Position numbers and translations under genes: made by a program
Shown: piece by piece, positions 1-6,829 of the stretch
How the letters are laid out: every line of letters starts with the position of its first letter
Numbering within the stretch: position 1 is the stretch's first letter
The notes under the pieces: generated by a model
What the model was told of the DNA's origin: nothing
Seen by the model: only the letters and a program-made list of their open reading frames with translations
Database searches by the model: none
DNA from: Flavobacteriales bacterium
GTDB taxonomy: Bacteria > Bacteroidota > Bacteroidia > Flavobacteriales_D > Sanyastnellaceae
Direction of reading: 5' to 3'
DNA: 8,636 nucleotides
NCBI GenBank assembly: GCA_030728235.1
Contig: JANRAA010000177.1
Location: 5,611 to 14,246 of the forward strand

Positions 1-135
1 ATGTCCGGACCGATATGCAACCTCAATGGCCTCTGATGGATGTGTTTTTGAAACAGCAACCAGCGTCACATGCGGTGGAATGGTAGCTTTTATTTCAGCG
101 AGGTTGGCGGTAATTTCTTTGTCTGAGGCTGTCAT
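1..135 (-). CDS. yggS: YggS/PROSC-family PLP-binding homeostasis protein, N-terminal part
   Basis: This is the first 45 codons of a gene that leaves the window at its left edge. The translation begins MTASDKEITANLAEIK and carries LVAVSKTHP, the typical strand of this family. Lys30 of VAVSK aligns with the lysine that forms the Schiff base with pyridoxal 5'-phosphate. YggS proteins are cytosolic single-domain type III-fold proteins of about 220-240 residues. They buffer PLP and affect amino-acid and vitamin B6 balance, with no established catalytic reaction. The ATG lies inside the stop of the upstream DUF1015 gene (ATGA, 4-nt overlap), which fixes the start and implies translational coupling. 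The family call is firm although only about one fifth of the protein is visible. The C-terminal substrate-side residues cannot be checked here. Confidence 0.88.
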   Translation of the reverse strand, partial: MTASDKEITANLAEIKATIPPHVTLVAVSKTHPSEAIEVAYRSGH

Positions 136-1358
136 TTGTCGGCATTGAATTCATAAATCACGAGGCCACTGCGCAGCTTCGGCTCGATCCATGTGCTTTT
201 TGGCGGCATGGTTTTTCCCAAATCAGAAATAAGTTTTAGCTGATCGAACGGCACGGGGTGAAGTAGAAAAGCGCATTCAAACTTTCCCGAATCCACCATT
301 TTGGCAATTTCGTGAATCCCCGTTGTCTCGGGCTCAAAAGCAATGCGGTTGTCGTTTCGGAGATCAGTAATTCCTAAAATTGGCGAGAGTATGTTGTTGG
401 TCAGCCAGTCGGCATCGGGAAGTTCGAGGTGTACTGACGGACTAAAATCAAGGCGATACCATTTGTTTTCCATGTACAGGTCGATGGTTCCGACTTTCGG
501 GAGGCGGGTTTTTTCGCCAAGTTCAATGATCGTTGCCACCTTGGCGAGTTCGCTTAAAAACGCTTCCGGACTTAAATTTCCGAGGTTTTTTACCAAACGG
601 TGATATCCATGAATAACAAGAGCTGATGCCGGAATGATGTACGACATAAAGTAGTCGCTCATATCGGCCGCGTCACCCGTTTCTTTTCTCTTTCGCGCTA
701 GCAGCGCGGATGATGCACTTCTGTGATGTCCGTCCGCTATGTACATCGCATTTACTTTACGGAAGTAAGCTTCAATTTCTGCTATTTCGGATGGGTCATC
801 AACTCGCCACATTTGATGCAGCACTTTATCGGCAGTGCGGAAATTGTACATTGGAATGCGGTTTCGCACATCCATATAAAATGCATTCAGATCGGGAATA
901 TCGGTATGGCAAAGAAGAATGGGCTCAGCGTTGAAGTTTGTTGCATCTAGGTAATCGCAAAAGAGCTCTTCTCTTTTTTGAAGCGTTTGTTCGTGGATTT
1001 TTATTTTCCCATTTTCATAGTCAGACACACTCACTCCGCCAATGATGCCAGTGCAGTCGAGTCCTTCTTTTGCCTGACGGTAAACGTAGTAGGCTGGTTT
1101 TTCTTCAACTTCAAGACTGCCTTCTTCAACAAACTCTTCAAAGCGTTTTCTTACCCTCACAAATCGGTCTTGTGAGCCTGGTTCAGATGGCCTTTCACTA
1201 TCAAAATCGGGGTGGATGATATGGATAAAGCTGTACGGGTTGTATCGCAGTTTATCTTTCAGTTGTTCTTCTGAATAGGTAACATACGATCGAGACGCTA
1301 CCAAGTGAACGAGTTCAGGTAGTGGGCGATATGCTTTGAAAGGTTTTATTGTCGACAT
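132..1358 (-). CDS. DUF1015 family protein (408 aa)
   Basis: The predicted product is a soluble protein with no signal peptide or membrane segment. It opens with STIKPFKAYRP, as DUF1015 proteins do (PF-x-A-x-RP). It then shows NPYSFIHIIHPD (about residues 40-51), a KIHEQT motif (His122, Glu123) and YIADGHHRSAS (Asp209-Arg213), the family's hallmark. Length is normal for the family, about 400-420 residues. The reading frame extends 12 codons further upstream only through a GTG, so the ATG at 1358, immediately before the conserved segment, was preferred. The gene is translationally coupled to yggS (4-nt overlap). In Bacteroidota this family is commonly found beside serC and serA, as here a few kilobases away. 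Its biochemical role is not certain to me. The DGHHR motif recalls ParB-fold free serine kinases such as SerK and SbnI, so a role in serine or phosphoserine metabolism is inferred, not shown. Confidence 0.9.
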   Translation of the reverse strand: MSTIKPFKAYRPLPELVHLVASRSYVTYSEEQLKDKLRYNPYSFIHIIHPDFDSERPSEPGSQDRFVRVRKRFEEFVEEGSLEVEEKPAYYVYRQAKEGLDCTGIIGGVSVSDYENGKIKIHEQTLQKREELFCDYLDATNFNAEPILLCHTDIPDLNAFYMDVRNRIPMYNFRTADKVLHQMWRVDDPSEIAEIEAYFRKVNAMYIADGHHRSASSALLARKRKETGDAADMSDYFMSYIIPASALVIHGYHRLVKNLGNLSPEAFLSELAKVATIIELGEKTRLPKVGTIDLYMENKWYRLDFSPSVHLELPDADWLTNNILSPILGITDLRNDNRIAFEPETTGIHEIAKMVDSGKFECAFLLHPVPFDQLKLISDLGKTMPPKSTWIEPKLRSGLVIYEFNADK

Positions 1359-1430
1359 ACACTTAAAAGAATCCGATGCAAGGAAAGTAAACACTTGAGA
1401 TTCGCCAAATGTTTGACTCGGATACCGTGC

Positions 1431-1438
1431 GAAAATAC
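1431..1438 (-). promoter_or_regulatory. Possible -7 box of the DUF1015-yggS operon
   Basis: Read on the minus strand this is TATTTTCG, 7 of 8 matches to TAnnTTTG. It would give a leader of roughly 65-70 nt before the ATG at 1358. No convincing TTTG/TTG -33 element is seen at the usual distance upstream, so the call is tentative. Confidence 0.3.
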
Positions 1439-1511
1439 AGACATTCGGCTTATTTTAGGTGAATTAACCAAATTGAGTAGTTCTACCTATATGCAGGTCG
1501 CTGATTGACTG

Positions 1512-1519
1512 TATTTTCG
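1512..1519 (+). promoter_or_regulatory. Possible -7 box of the histidine kinase operon
   Basis: TATTTTCG lies only 10 nt before the ATG at 1530. If it is the -7 box, the transcript would have a very short leader of about 5 nt. No clear -33 TTTG is found upstream. The start codon is the only reasonable one because a signal peptide follows directly. Confidence 0.28.
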
Positions 1520-1529
1520 CTTTATAACC

Positions 1530-3452
1530 ATGTTGAATTTCCGAATTGCATTTTCAATTCTCTCCCTAATACTAGGAGTATGGGTTTCAGTCTGCGCAGC
1601 AGAGGAAGAGAGCTTACAAAAGATACTCGACCAGGCAGCACTGCTGCAGCAGGCTGATCCCGACTCAGCTATTTCATTGTTGATGCATGCAGATGTGCCA
1701 TCAATCGGTGAGGAATCTGATGAATTTTTCGAAGTCTTATTTAAGTTAGGAGTCATATTCGAGCAAACCTCGGCATATGATAAAGCCATGTTCTATCTCG
1801 ACAGTGCTGAGCATGTTGGTAGGCGATTGGCATCGCATTTATTAATCTCCAAGGCCCTCAATTCCAAAGGGGTTGTGTATTTAAATCGCGGCGTATACGA
1901 CAATGCGTTGGAACATTTTATTCAGGCATTAGAAGAAGCTGAATATACTGATAAGCAGGAAGTTAAGATCTCGGCGATCACGAATGCAGGACATGTGGCT
2001 TTTTATCAAGGCAATTTGTCGGATGCTATGAATTATTACAAACGTGGCAATGAAATGGCTCTTGCCTCGGGTGATACCCTAGCCATAGTGCGAACCATGT
2101 CTCATATAGCTTTGGTTCATCAGGTTCAAGAGAATTATAAAGAGGCGCTTCAAATCAATGAAGAAGGATTGCGGATGTTTCTTGAATCGAAGCAGGCTCC
2201 TGATTTGGTTATTGCTACCCTCTACCAAGACTTGGCTGTTTGTTCAAAAAACATGGGAGACTTTGAACAGGCGAGTGAGTATTTTGAACGCGCAATTGAG
2301 GTGTGTACGAAATTAGACAATAAAGAAGGTGTTGCCCAAGCTTATGTAAACAGAGCGATTATGTGGATTGAATCGGGCTCTCCTTCCAAAGCGATAGATC
2401 CGCTAAATAAAGCACTTGTCATTTGTAATTCAGTAGGTTCGAAACAAGGGCAGATGTACAGCCATAAAAGTTTATCGGATGCCTTTGTGGCTCTGAATAT
2501 GCCCGATTCGGCTCTTGTTCATTACGTTCGTTATCATGAGATAGGCGAAGAAATTTTAAGTAAATCGACTCAAGAGCAGCTCAATGAAATGCGCACCAAG
2601 TTTGAGACTGCAGAAAAGGAGAAGCAGATTGCTGAGCTGGAGATTGAAAAGGAGCGTCAGTTTTTGGAAATAGAACAAAGAGACAATGCCATTGAACGTC
2701 TTTGGATCATTTTTGGTGCAGGATTTTTGGTTTTCAGTTTGATCATAGTACTGTTTTTCATTTACCGACATAACCAAGAACTGAAACGCAAACGTCGTCG
2801 GCAGAAGCACTTTGCCGAAGAGATGATTCGTTGGCAAGAGAATGAACGCAAGCGAGTAGCGGGTGAATTACACGATGGCATCGGGCAGAGTTTGGTGATG
2901 GTGAAGAATCACCTGCAGAAGATTCGTGGAAATTACGATGAAGAAAGCGACCATTCGCCGTTGCAAAAAGTTGAGGATGCCGTGGCTGATACCATTCAAG
3001 AAGTAAGGCAGATCAGCTATTCTTTGCGCCCTTTTCACCTCGAGATTCTTGGTTTGGAAGGCAGTATCAATGAACTTTTGAAAGATATTGAGATTACCAC
3101 CCAGCTGAATGTGGAGAGCAGGCTTGATGGACTAGATGGAGCCTTCGGAAAAGAAACCGAAATCCATGTCTTCAGAATGATACAAGAAGGACTGCAGAAT
3201 ATTGTGAAGCACGCAAGGGCGACGAAGGTTTCGTGTGAAGTAAAAGATTTGGGTGATCGTTTGCGCATCTACATTTCCGACGATGGGCATGGTTTCGATG
3301 TTTCGATTGTATTTGCAAAAGTATCTGGTTTAGGCCTTCTCGGGATGAAAGAACGCGTTGATTTTCTTGGTGGTGAGTTTCAAATTGACTCCGCTCATGG
3401 AAAAGGCAGTAGTTTAGTTTTCATTCTTCCAAAAAGCACTCAGCATGATTAA
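1530..3452 (+). CDS. TPR-sensor histidine kinase (HisKA_3/HATPase_c), 640 aa
   Basis: This is an inner-membrane sensor kinase that should pass phosphate to the regulator encoded just downstream. Residues 1-24 form a Sec signal peptide (hydrophobic core ILSLILGVWVSV, likely cleavage after CAA). Residues about 65-340 are helical TPR-like repeats spaced about 40 residues apart (for example GVYDNALEHFIQAL and GDFEQASEYFERAIEV). They would lie in the periplasm. A charged coiled coil follows (about 344-390), then one membrane span (about 391-412) and a basic stop. The HisKA_3 dimerisation domain holds the phosphoacceptor His448 in ELHDGIGQS. The ATPase domain has an N box with Asn557 (QEGLQNIVKHA), a G1 box DDGHGF (584-589) and GLGLLGM (600-606). 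No PAS, HAMP or other sensor domain is seen, so the TPR array is the presumed input. The stop overlaps the regulator start by 8 nt. The ligand is unknown. Confidence 0.93.
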   Translation: MLNFRIAFSILSLILGVWVSVCAAEEESLQKILDQAALLQQADPDSAISLLMHADVPSIGEESDEFFEVLFKLGVIFEQTSAYDKAMFYLDSAEHVGRRLASHLLISKALNSKGVVYLNRGVYDNALEHFIQALEEAEYTDKQEVKISAITNAGHVAFYQGNLSDAMNYYKRGNEMALASGDTLAIVRTMSHIALVHQVQENYKEALQINEEGLRMFLESKQAPDLVIATLYQDLAVCSKNMGDFEQASEYFERAIEVCTKLDNKEGVAQAYVNRAIMWIESGSPSKAIDPLNKALVICNSVGSKQGQMYSHKSLSDAFVALNMPDSALVHYVRYHEIGEEILSKSTQEQLNEMRTKFETAEKEKQIAELEIEKERQFLEIEQRDNAIERLWIIFGAGFLVFSLIIVLFFIYRHNQELKRKRRRQKHFAEEMIRWQENERKRVAGELHDGIGQSLVMVKNHLQKIRGNYDEESDHSPLQKVEDAVADTIQEVRQISYSLRPFHLEILGLEGSINELLKDIEITTQLNVESRLDGLDGAFGKETEIHVFRMIQEGLQNIVKHARATKVSCEVKDLGDRLRIYISDDGHGFDVSIVFAKVSGLGLLGMKERVDFLGGEFQIDSAHGKGSSLVFILPKSTQHD

Positions 3453-4107
3453 AAGAATCATCATCGTAGATGATCATCCCATCTTTTTAAAAGGGCTGGC
3501 AGAAGTAATTCAGGAGGATCAGAAGAATTGCGTGGTTGATTTGGCGCACGACGGACAAGAAGCGATTCAACTTGTTAAGATCATGCGGCCGCATTTGGTG
3601 ATTCTGGATCTTGAAATGCCTGGTATGAATGGTTTGGAGCTGTCGCGTCAATTAGAAGCCAACTTTCCGGAAATCAAGAAAGTGATGCTTACCATGCACA
3701 ACAACCCAACGGCCTTGGATTTGGCAATGGAAAGCAATGTGATGGGCTATGTTTTGAAAGAAAATGCCGTAACTGAGATACGAAGTTGCATTGAGGCAGT
3801 ATTTGACGACAAAACCTACATCAGTCCGCAGATGCGCGAATCGCTGCGCAAGCGTTCAGTGAAACAAGACGGACGTATATCAGATTTAACGCCAACAGAA
3901 CTTCGGGTTTTGGGCATGATAGCTCAAAACATGACCTCACGCAGTATTGCAGATGAGTTGTATATCAGCGAGAAAACAGTGAGCAATCACCGTCAGAACA
4001 TCGCCTTGAAATTGGGATTAAAAGGAGTGCACATGCTGTTGCGCTATGCACTCGAAAATCAAGGTGTATTGAAGATGGTAGCAAAAAACGACACCAATCA
4101 GTCTTGA
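3445..4107 (+). CDS. NarL/FixJ-type response regulator (REC-LuxR HTH), 220 aa
   Basis: This is the cytosolic DNA-binding partner of the preceding kinase. The receiver domain (residues 2-120) has the acidic pair Asp9-Asp10 in VDDHP, the phosphoacceptor Asp55 in VILDLEMPG, Thr83 in MLTMH and Lys105 in VLKE, so it should be phosphorylatable. The GerE/LuxR helix-turn-helix occupies about 147-205 (LTPTELRVLGMIAQNMTSRSIADEL then SEKTVSNHRQNI), typical of the NarL class in domain order and length. The start overlaps the kinase stop by 8 nt, showing an operon with translational coupling. Its last 10 bp overlap the 3' end of the convergent TPR lipoprotein gene. The target genes cannot be read from the sequence. 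The divergent inverted repeat upstream of the operon is one candidate site. Confidence 0.95.
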   Translation: MIKRIIIVDDHPIFLKGLAEVIQEDQKNCVVDLAHDGQEAIQLVKIMRPHLVILDLEMPGMNGLELSRQLEANFPEIKKVMLTMHNNPTALDLAMESNVMGYVLKENAVTEIRSCIEAVFDDKTYISPQMRESLRKRSVKQDGRISDLTPTELRVLGMIAQNMTSRSIADELYISEKTVSNHRQNIALKLGLKGVHMLLRYALENQGVLKMVAKNDTNQS

Positions 4108-4718
4108 CGATCAAGCAGTTGGTTGAGTAATTCAACTTTCGACAAGCCCTCGAAGCACATTGGGTTGTTGTTGCAGACGTATTGAACGAAAGGATCTTCA
4201 GGACTATCAGCCATCAACTCTTTCATCATTTGAATGGCTTCTGGTTGGTCGAGCATAAACATAGCAACCGCTTTGTTCACAGCATCTTGCGTTGTGAATT
4301 CTCCACCTCCAGTTTGACGATTTGAGAATCCTTCAAGCGCACGTGAGTAGTATGATTTCGCTCGGGTTTCTTCCGCCAAACGATCGTGCAGCAGTCCCAT
4401 TTGAAGGAAAACTTCAGGCTGTGTTTCGTTGATCGCTATGGATTGATGCAATGCTGCAACTGCTTTGTCGTACCGTTTGTTGCTACTCAGAATCATCGCC
4501 TTGGTGTTGTGAACCAAGTAGAACGAGGGATCTATTTTCGCTGCTTTGTCTAACATCGCCAACGCACTATCAGGCTTCGTTCTGTATAAATTCAATGCTG
4601 AGCGTTGAAGAGCCTTCGCTTCTGGGTTAAAAGGATCAACTGCTTCGTTGTTGCCGCATGATGAAATCAGGACGATCAATGAAAGTGCTATAGAAATGCG
4701 CGTAAGTAAAATGGACAT
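4098..4718 (-). CDS. Small TPR lipoprotein (206 aa)
   Basis: The product begins with a lipoprotein signal: hydrophobic ALSLIVLISSC followed by GNNE, with Cys21 as the lipidated residue. It should therefore be a membrane-anchored periplasmic or outer-membrane protein. Residues about 36-136 form three helical TPR-like units, including KPDSALAMLDKAAKIDP and KRYDKAVAALHQSIAIN. The C-terminal part (about 140-206) has two cysteines, Cys182 and Cys188, which could form a disulfide. An upstream in-frame extension to about 4820 uses a TTG inside serA and would bury the signal, so the ATG at 4718 was chosen. The gene follows serA by 16 nt and is probably in its transcript, but nothing in it points to serine metabolism. 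I do not recognise a named family, and TPR scaffolds give no specific function. Confidence 0.85.
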   Translation of the reverse strand: MSILLTRISIALSLIVLISSCGNNEAVDPFNPEAKALQRSALNLYRTKPDSALAMLDKAAKIDPSFYLVHNTKAMILSSNKRYDKAVAALHQSIAINETQPEVFLQMGLLHDRLAEETRAKSYYSRALEGFSNRQTGGGEFTTQDAVNKAVAMFMLDQPEAIQMMKELMADSPEDPFVQYVCNNNPMCFEGLSKVELLNQLLDRQD

Positions 4719-4734
4719 CTGGTTTGTTTTATAC

Positions 4735-5700
4735 TTAGGCTTGTACGCCAAGCATGGCAATAATGTTATCAGCAAGTTCAAGGCCGATGCGATCTTGTGC
4801 TTCCAGCGTAGCAGCGCCAACGTGCGGCGTCAAACTAATGCGTGGATGAGAAAGCAGGTCTTGACGTGGAGTAGGCTCATTTTCAAACACATCCAACGCT
4901 GCGGCAGCAATATGTCCGCTGTTCAATCCTTCCAAAAGAGCATTTTCATCGATTGATCCGCCACGTGCAGTGTTCACCAAGTAGACGCCCTTTTTGGTCA
5001 TCGCCAATTCTTCAGCACGAAGAATAGCGCGGCCACCATCTTGTTTTGGAACGTGCAGGGTAATCATATCGGCATTTGCCAATAAGTCGTTGAACTCAAC
5101 TTGTTCAACATTTACATCGATGCTTCCGAAACCAGAAATGTTAAGCTTTACAGGAGTGTGCGAAGGCACGCGGTCATAAGCGATCACCTTCATTCCACAT
5201 CCCAAAGCGTATGAAGCCACTTCGCGGCCGATTCTTCCGAAGCCAATGATACCTAGTGTTTTACCTCTCAATTCAGCCCCTTTTCCGTATTTCTTTTTAA
5301 GAGCAGCAAATTCAGAAAGTCCGTTGGCAGGCATCTGACGATTGCTATCGTACAATGAGCGAACCATATCAAACAATTGCGCCATTACCAATTCAGCAAC
5401 AGATCCCGACGAAGAACCTGGTGTATTGAAGACATTGATGCCTTTTTCACGTCCGTAAGCAACATCGATGTTGTCCATACCTACGCCACCGCGGCCTATG
5501 AATTTCAGATTCGGACATTGGTCGATAACATCTTTGCGCACTGTTGTAGCGCTTCTCACAAGCACGCCTACATACCCTTCAGCGTTGATTGCATTGGCCA
5601 GTTGATCTTGAGGTACCGTTTCGGTGATAACCGTAAATCCAGCAGCTTCTAGAGCATCTTTTCCGCTCTTGCTTATTCCGTCGTTTGCTAAAATCTTCAT
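4735..5700 (-). CDS. serA: D-3-phosphoglycerate dehydrogenase, short form without ACT domain (321 aa)
   Basis: The predicted reaction is NAD-dependent oxidation of 3-phosphoglycerate to 3-phosphohydroxypyruvate, the first step of serine synthesis, in the cytosol. It is a D-2-hydroxyacid dehydrogenase. Visible features are GRGGVGMDNIDV (69-80), a Rossmann loop GFGRIG (Gly153, Gly155, Gly158) with the NAD-ribose-binding Asp176, and the catalytic triad: Arg246 in NTARGGS, Glu275 in DVFENEP and His293 in TPHVGA. At 321 residues it ends after the substrate domain, so the C-terminal ACT/ASB regulatory domains of long SerA enzymes are missing, as in many Bacteroidota. Feedback inhibition by serine through ACT is therefore not expected. 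serC lies 3 nt upstream, which supports this substrate over other 2-hydroxyacids. The ATG at 5700 is directly at the conserved MKILANDG start. Confidence 0.93.
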   Translation of the reverse strand: MKILANDGISKSGKDALEAAGFTVITETVPQDQLANAINAEGYVGVLVRSATTVRKDVIDQCPNLKFIGRGGVGMDNIDVAYGREKGINVFNTPGSSSGSVAELVMAQLFDMVRSLYDSNRQMPANGLSEFAALKKKYGKGAELRGKTLGIIGFGRIGREVASYALGCGMKVIAYDRVPSHTPVKLNISGFGSIDVNVEQVEFNDLLANADMITLHVPKQDGGRAILRAEELAMTKKGVYLVNTARGGSIDENALLEGLNSGHIAAAALDVFENEPTPRQDLLSHPRISLTPHVGAATLEAQDRIGLELADNIIAMLGVQA

Positions 5701-5703
5701 TTC

Positions 5704-6777
5704 TTATGCTTTTACTCGGGCCAATTCAGCCATTACATCTGCCAATACTTGTACACTTTCAACCGGCAATGCGTTGTACATTGAAGCACGGTATCCACCA
5801 ACTGAGCGGTGACCTTTTAAACCTGATATTCCAGCTGCTTTCCACATGCTATCGAATGTTTCAGACAAACTTTCATCGGTCAACATGAATGTAGCATTCA
5901 TGTGAGAGCGGCTATCAGCGGTAGCATGTCCTTTAAAAAGTGGATTGCTATCGATGGCGTTGTACATCACCCGTGCCTTTTCGATGTTGCGTTTTTCGAT
6001 GGCGTCAACACCACCCAGGTCACGCATCCAGCGAAGCGTTAACATGCTTACATAGATAGGGAAAACAGGAGGAGTATTCAGCATTGAATCTTTGCTGATG
6101 TGTTTTTCGAGGTCGAGGTAAGTTGGTATTTTACGGCCTGTTTTACCGAGTTGTTCTTTGTCTATGATGTACACCACAGTGCCAGCAGGACCCATGTTTT
6201 TCTGTGCACCCGCATATATCATTGCGAAGTCGGTTGCTTTGATGCGTTTTGAGAAGATATCAGAACTCATGTCGCACACAACCGGAATGTCGCTTTTTGG
6301 AAATTCCTGGAATTGTGTTCCGTAGATCGTATTGTTCGACGTAAAGTGCAAGTATGCGGCATCGTTCGGAACGACAATGTTTTTTGGGATGTGGTTGTAT
6401 CCCGAATCAGCAGAGCTAGCGATAACATCGACATCACCGAGCAATTTCGCTTCTTTGATGGCGCCGCTAGCCCAAGTTCCGGTGTCGATATAGGCGGCTT
6501 TTGCGCCAACAGGCAAGTAGTTGTAGGCTGTGGTCAAGAACCCTAAAGATGCACCACCTTGCAGAAATAGCACCTCGTATCTATCTGGCAACTCTAGCAA
6601 CTCTTTCACTAGTGAACGCGCTTCTTCCATAACATCTACGAAAGGTTTGCTGCGGTGCGATATTTCAATGAGAGAAAGTCCGGAGTTGTTGAAGTCTACC
6701 ACTGCGCGTGAAGCTTCTTCGAGAACTGATTGAGGCAGAATGCAAGGTCCTGCAGAGAAGTTGTGTACCTTATTCAT
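5704..6777 (-). CDS. serC: Phosphoserine aminotransferase (357 aa)
   Basis: This PLP enzyme should convert 3-phosphohydroxypyruvate and glutamate to O-phosphoserine and 2-oxoglutarate, directly after SerA. The same enzyme often also serves the pyridoxine pathway. The N-terminus HNFSAGPCILP is characteristic of SerC. Other visible marks are the PLP-phosphate loop GGAS (74-77), Asp169 in CDMSSD, and the Schiff-base Lys193 in AGAQKNMGPAG. Phosphate-contacting His323-Arg324 lie in GHRSVGGYRASMYNA near the C-terminus. Length is the usual 350-360 residues, and all key residues are present. It is the first gene of the minus-strand block serC-serA-TPR lipoprotein, with only 3 nt to serA. The 112-bp gap upstream contains a dyad and an A-tract that may form its promoter. 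No serB is present in the window. Confidence 0.96.
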   Translation of the reverse strand: MNKVHNFSAGPCILPQSVLEEASRAVVDFNNSGLSLIEISHRSKPFVDVMEEARSLVKELLELPDRYEVLFLQGGASLGFLTTAYNYLPVGAKAAYIDTGTWASGAIKEAKLLGDVDVIASSADSGYNHIPKNIVVPNDAAYLHFTSNNTIYGTQFQEFPKSDIPVVCDMSSDIFSKRIKATDFAMIYAGAQKNMGPAGTVVYIIDKEQLGKTGRKIPTYLDLEKHISKDSMLNTPPVFPIYVSMLTLRWMRDLGGVDAIEKRNIEKARVMYNAIDSNPLFKGHATADSRSHMNATFMLTDESLSETFDSMWKAAGISGLKGHRSVGGYRASMYNALPVESVQVLADVMAELARVKA

Positions 6778-6795
6778 GGGTCATTTATCTGACCA

Positions 6796-6803
6796 CAAAA
6801 GTC
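6796..6803 (-). promoter_or_regulatory. Possible -7 box of the serC operon
   Basis: Read on the minus strand this is GACTTTTG, matching TAnnTTTG except at the first base. It would place the transcript start about 12-15 nt before the serC ATG. No clear TTG -33 element is visible, and the region expected to hold it is occupied by the 6810-6829 dyad. The call is weak. Confidence 0.25.
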
Positions 6804-6809
6804 TGAATT

Positions 6810-6829
6810 TTAACGTGGCGAGACGTTAA
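6810..6829. promoter_or_regulatory. 20-bp perfect dyad upstream of serC, possible operator
   Basis: The site is TTAACGT, six spacer bases, then ACGTTAA, a perfect 7-bp inverted repeat whose nearer edge is 32 bp from the serC ATG. Half-site spacing (13 bp centre to centre) fits a homodimeric regulator. On the minus strand it lies just upstream of GACTTTTG (6803-6796), a 7-of-8 match to the TAnnTTTG -7 box, and downstream of an A/G-rich tract (6836-6856). It is not followed by a T-run in the serC direction, so it is not a terminator. Confidence 0.4.

Larger units (their letters stand above)
1429..1520. repeat. 12-bp perfect inverted repeat in the divergent promoter region
   Basis: GCGAAAATACAG at 1429-1440 is repeated as its exact reverse complement CTGTATTTTCGC at 1509-1520, with 68 bp between the arms. 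The pair lies in the 171-bp gap between the divergently transcribed DUF1015 and histidine-kinase genes. Each arm read outward contains TATTTTCG, which matches the Bacteroidota -7 consensus TAnnTTTG at 7 of 8 positions. One arm therefore faces each gene. The arms could be paired promoter boxes or paired sites for a shared regulator; the sequence does not decide. Confidence 0.6.

Noticed and set aside
1359..1394. 12-codon N-terminal extension of DUF1015
   Set aside because: It needs a GTG start and adds residues before the conserved family start; the ATG at 1358 fits better.
1485..1498. Partial palindrome ACCTATATGCAGGT in the divergent gap
   Set aside because: Only 4-bp arms plus a central match with mismatches; expected by chance in AT-rich DNA.
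1530..1601. Lipoprotein signal at the kinase N-terminus (SVC)
   Set aside because: The residue before Cys22 is Val, which breaks the lipobox; an ordinary signal peptide cleaved after CAA fits better.
2556..2837. Minus-strand open frame inside the kinase gene
   Set aside because: It lies fully antisense to a conserved coding region, has no recognisable protein features, and is a shadow frame.
5377..5652. Plus-strand open frame inside serA
   Set aside because: Antisense to intact serA; no domain or leader signal supports translation.
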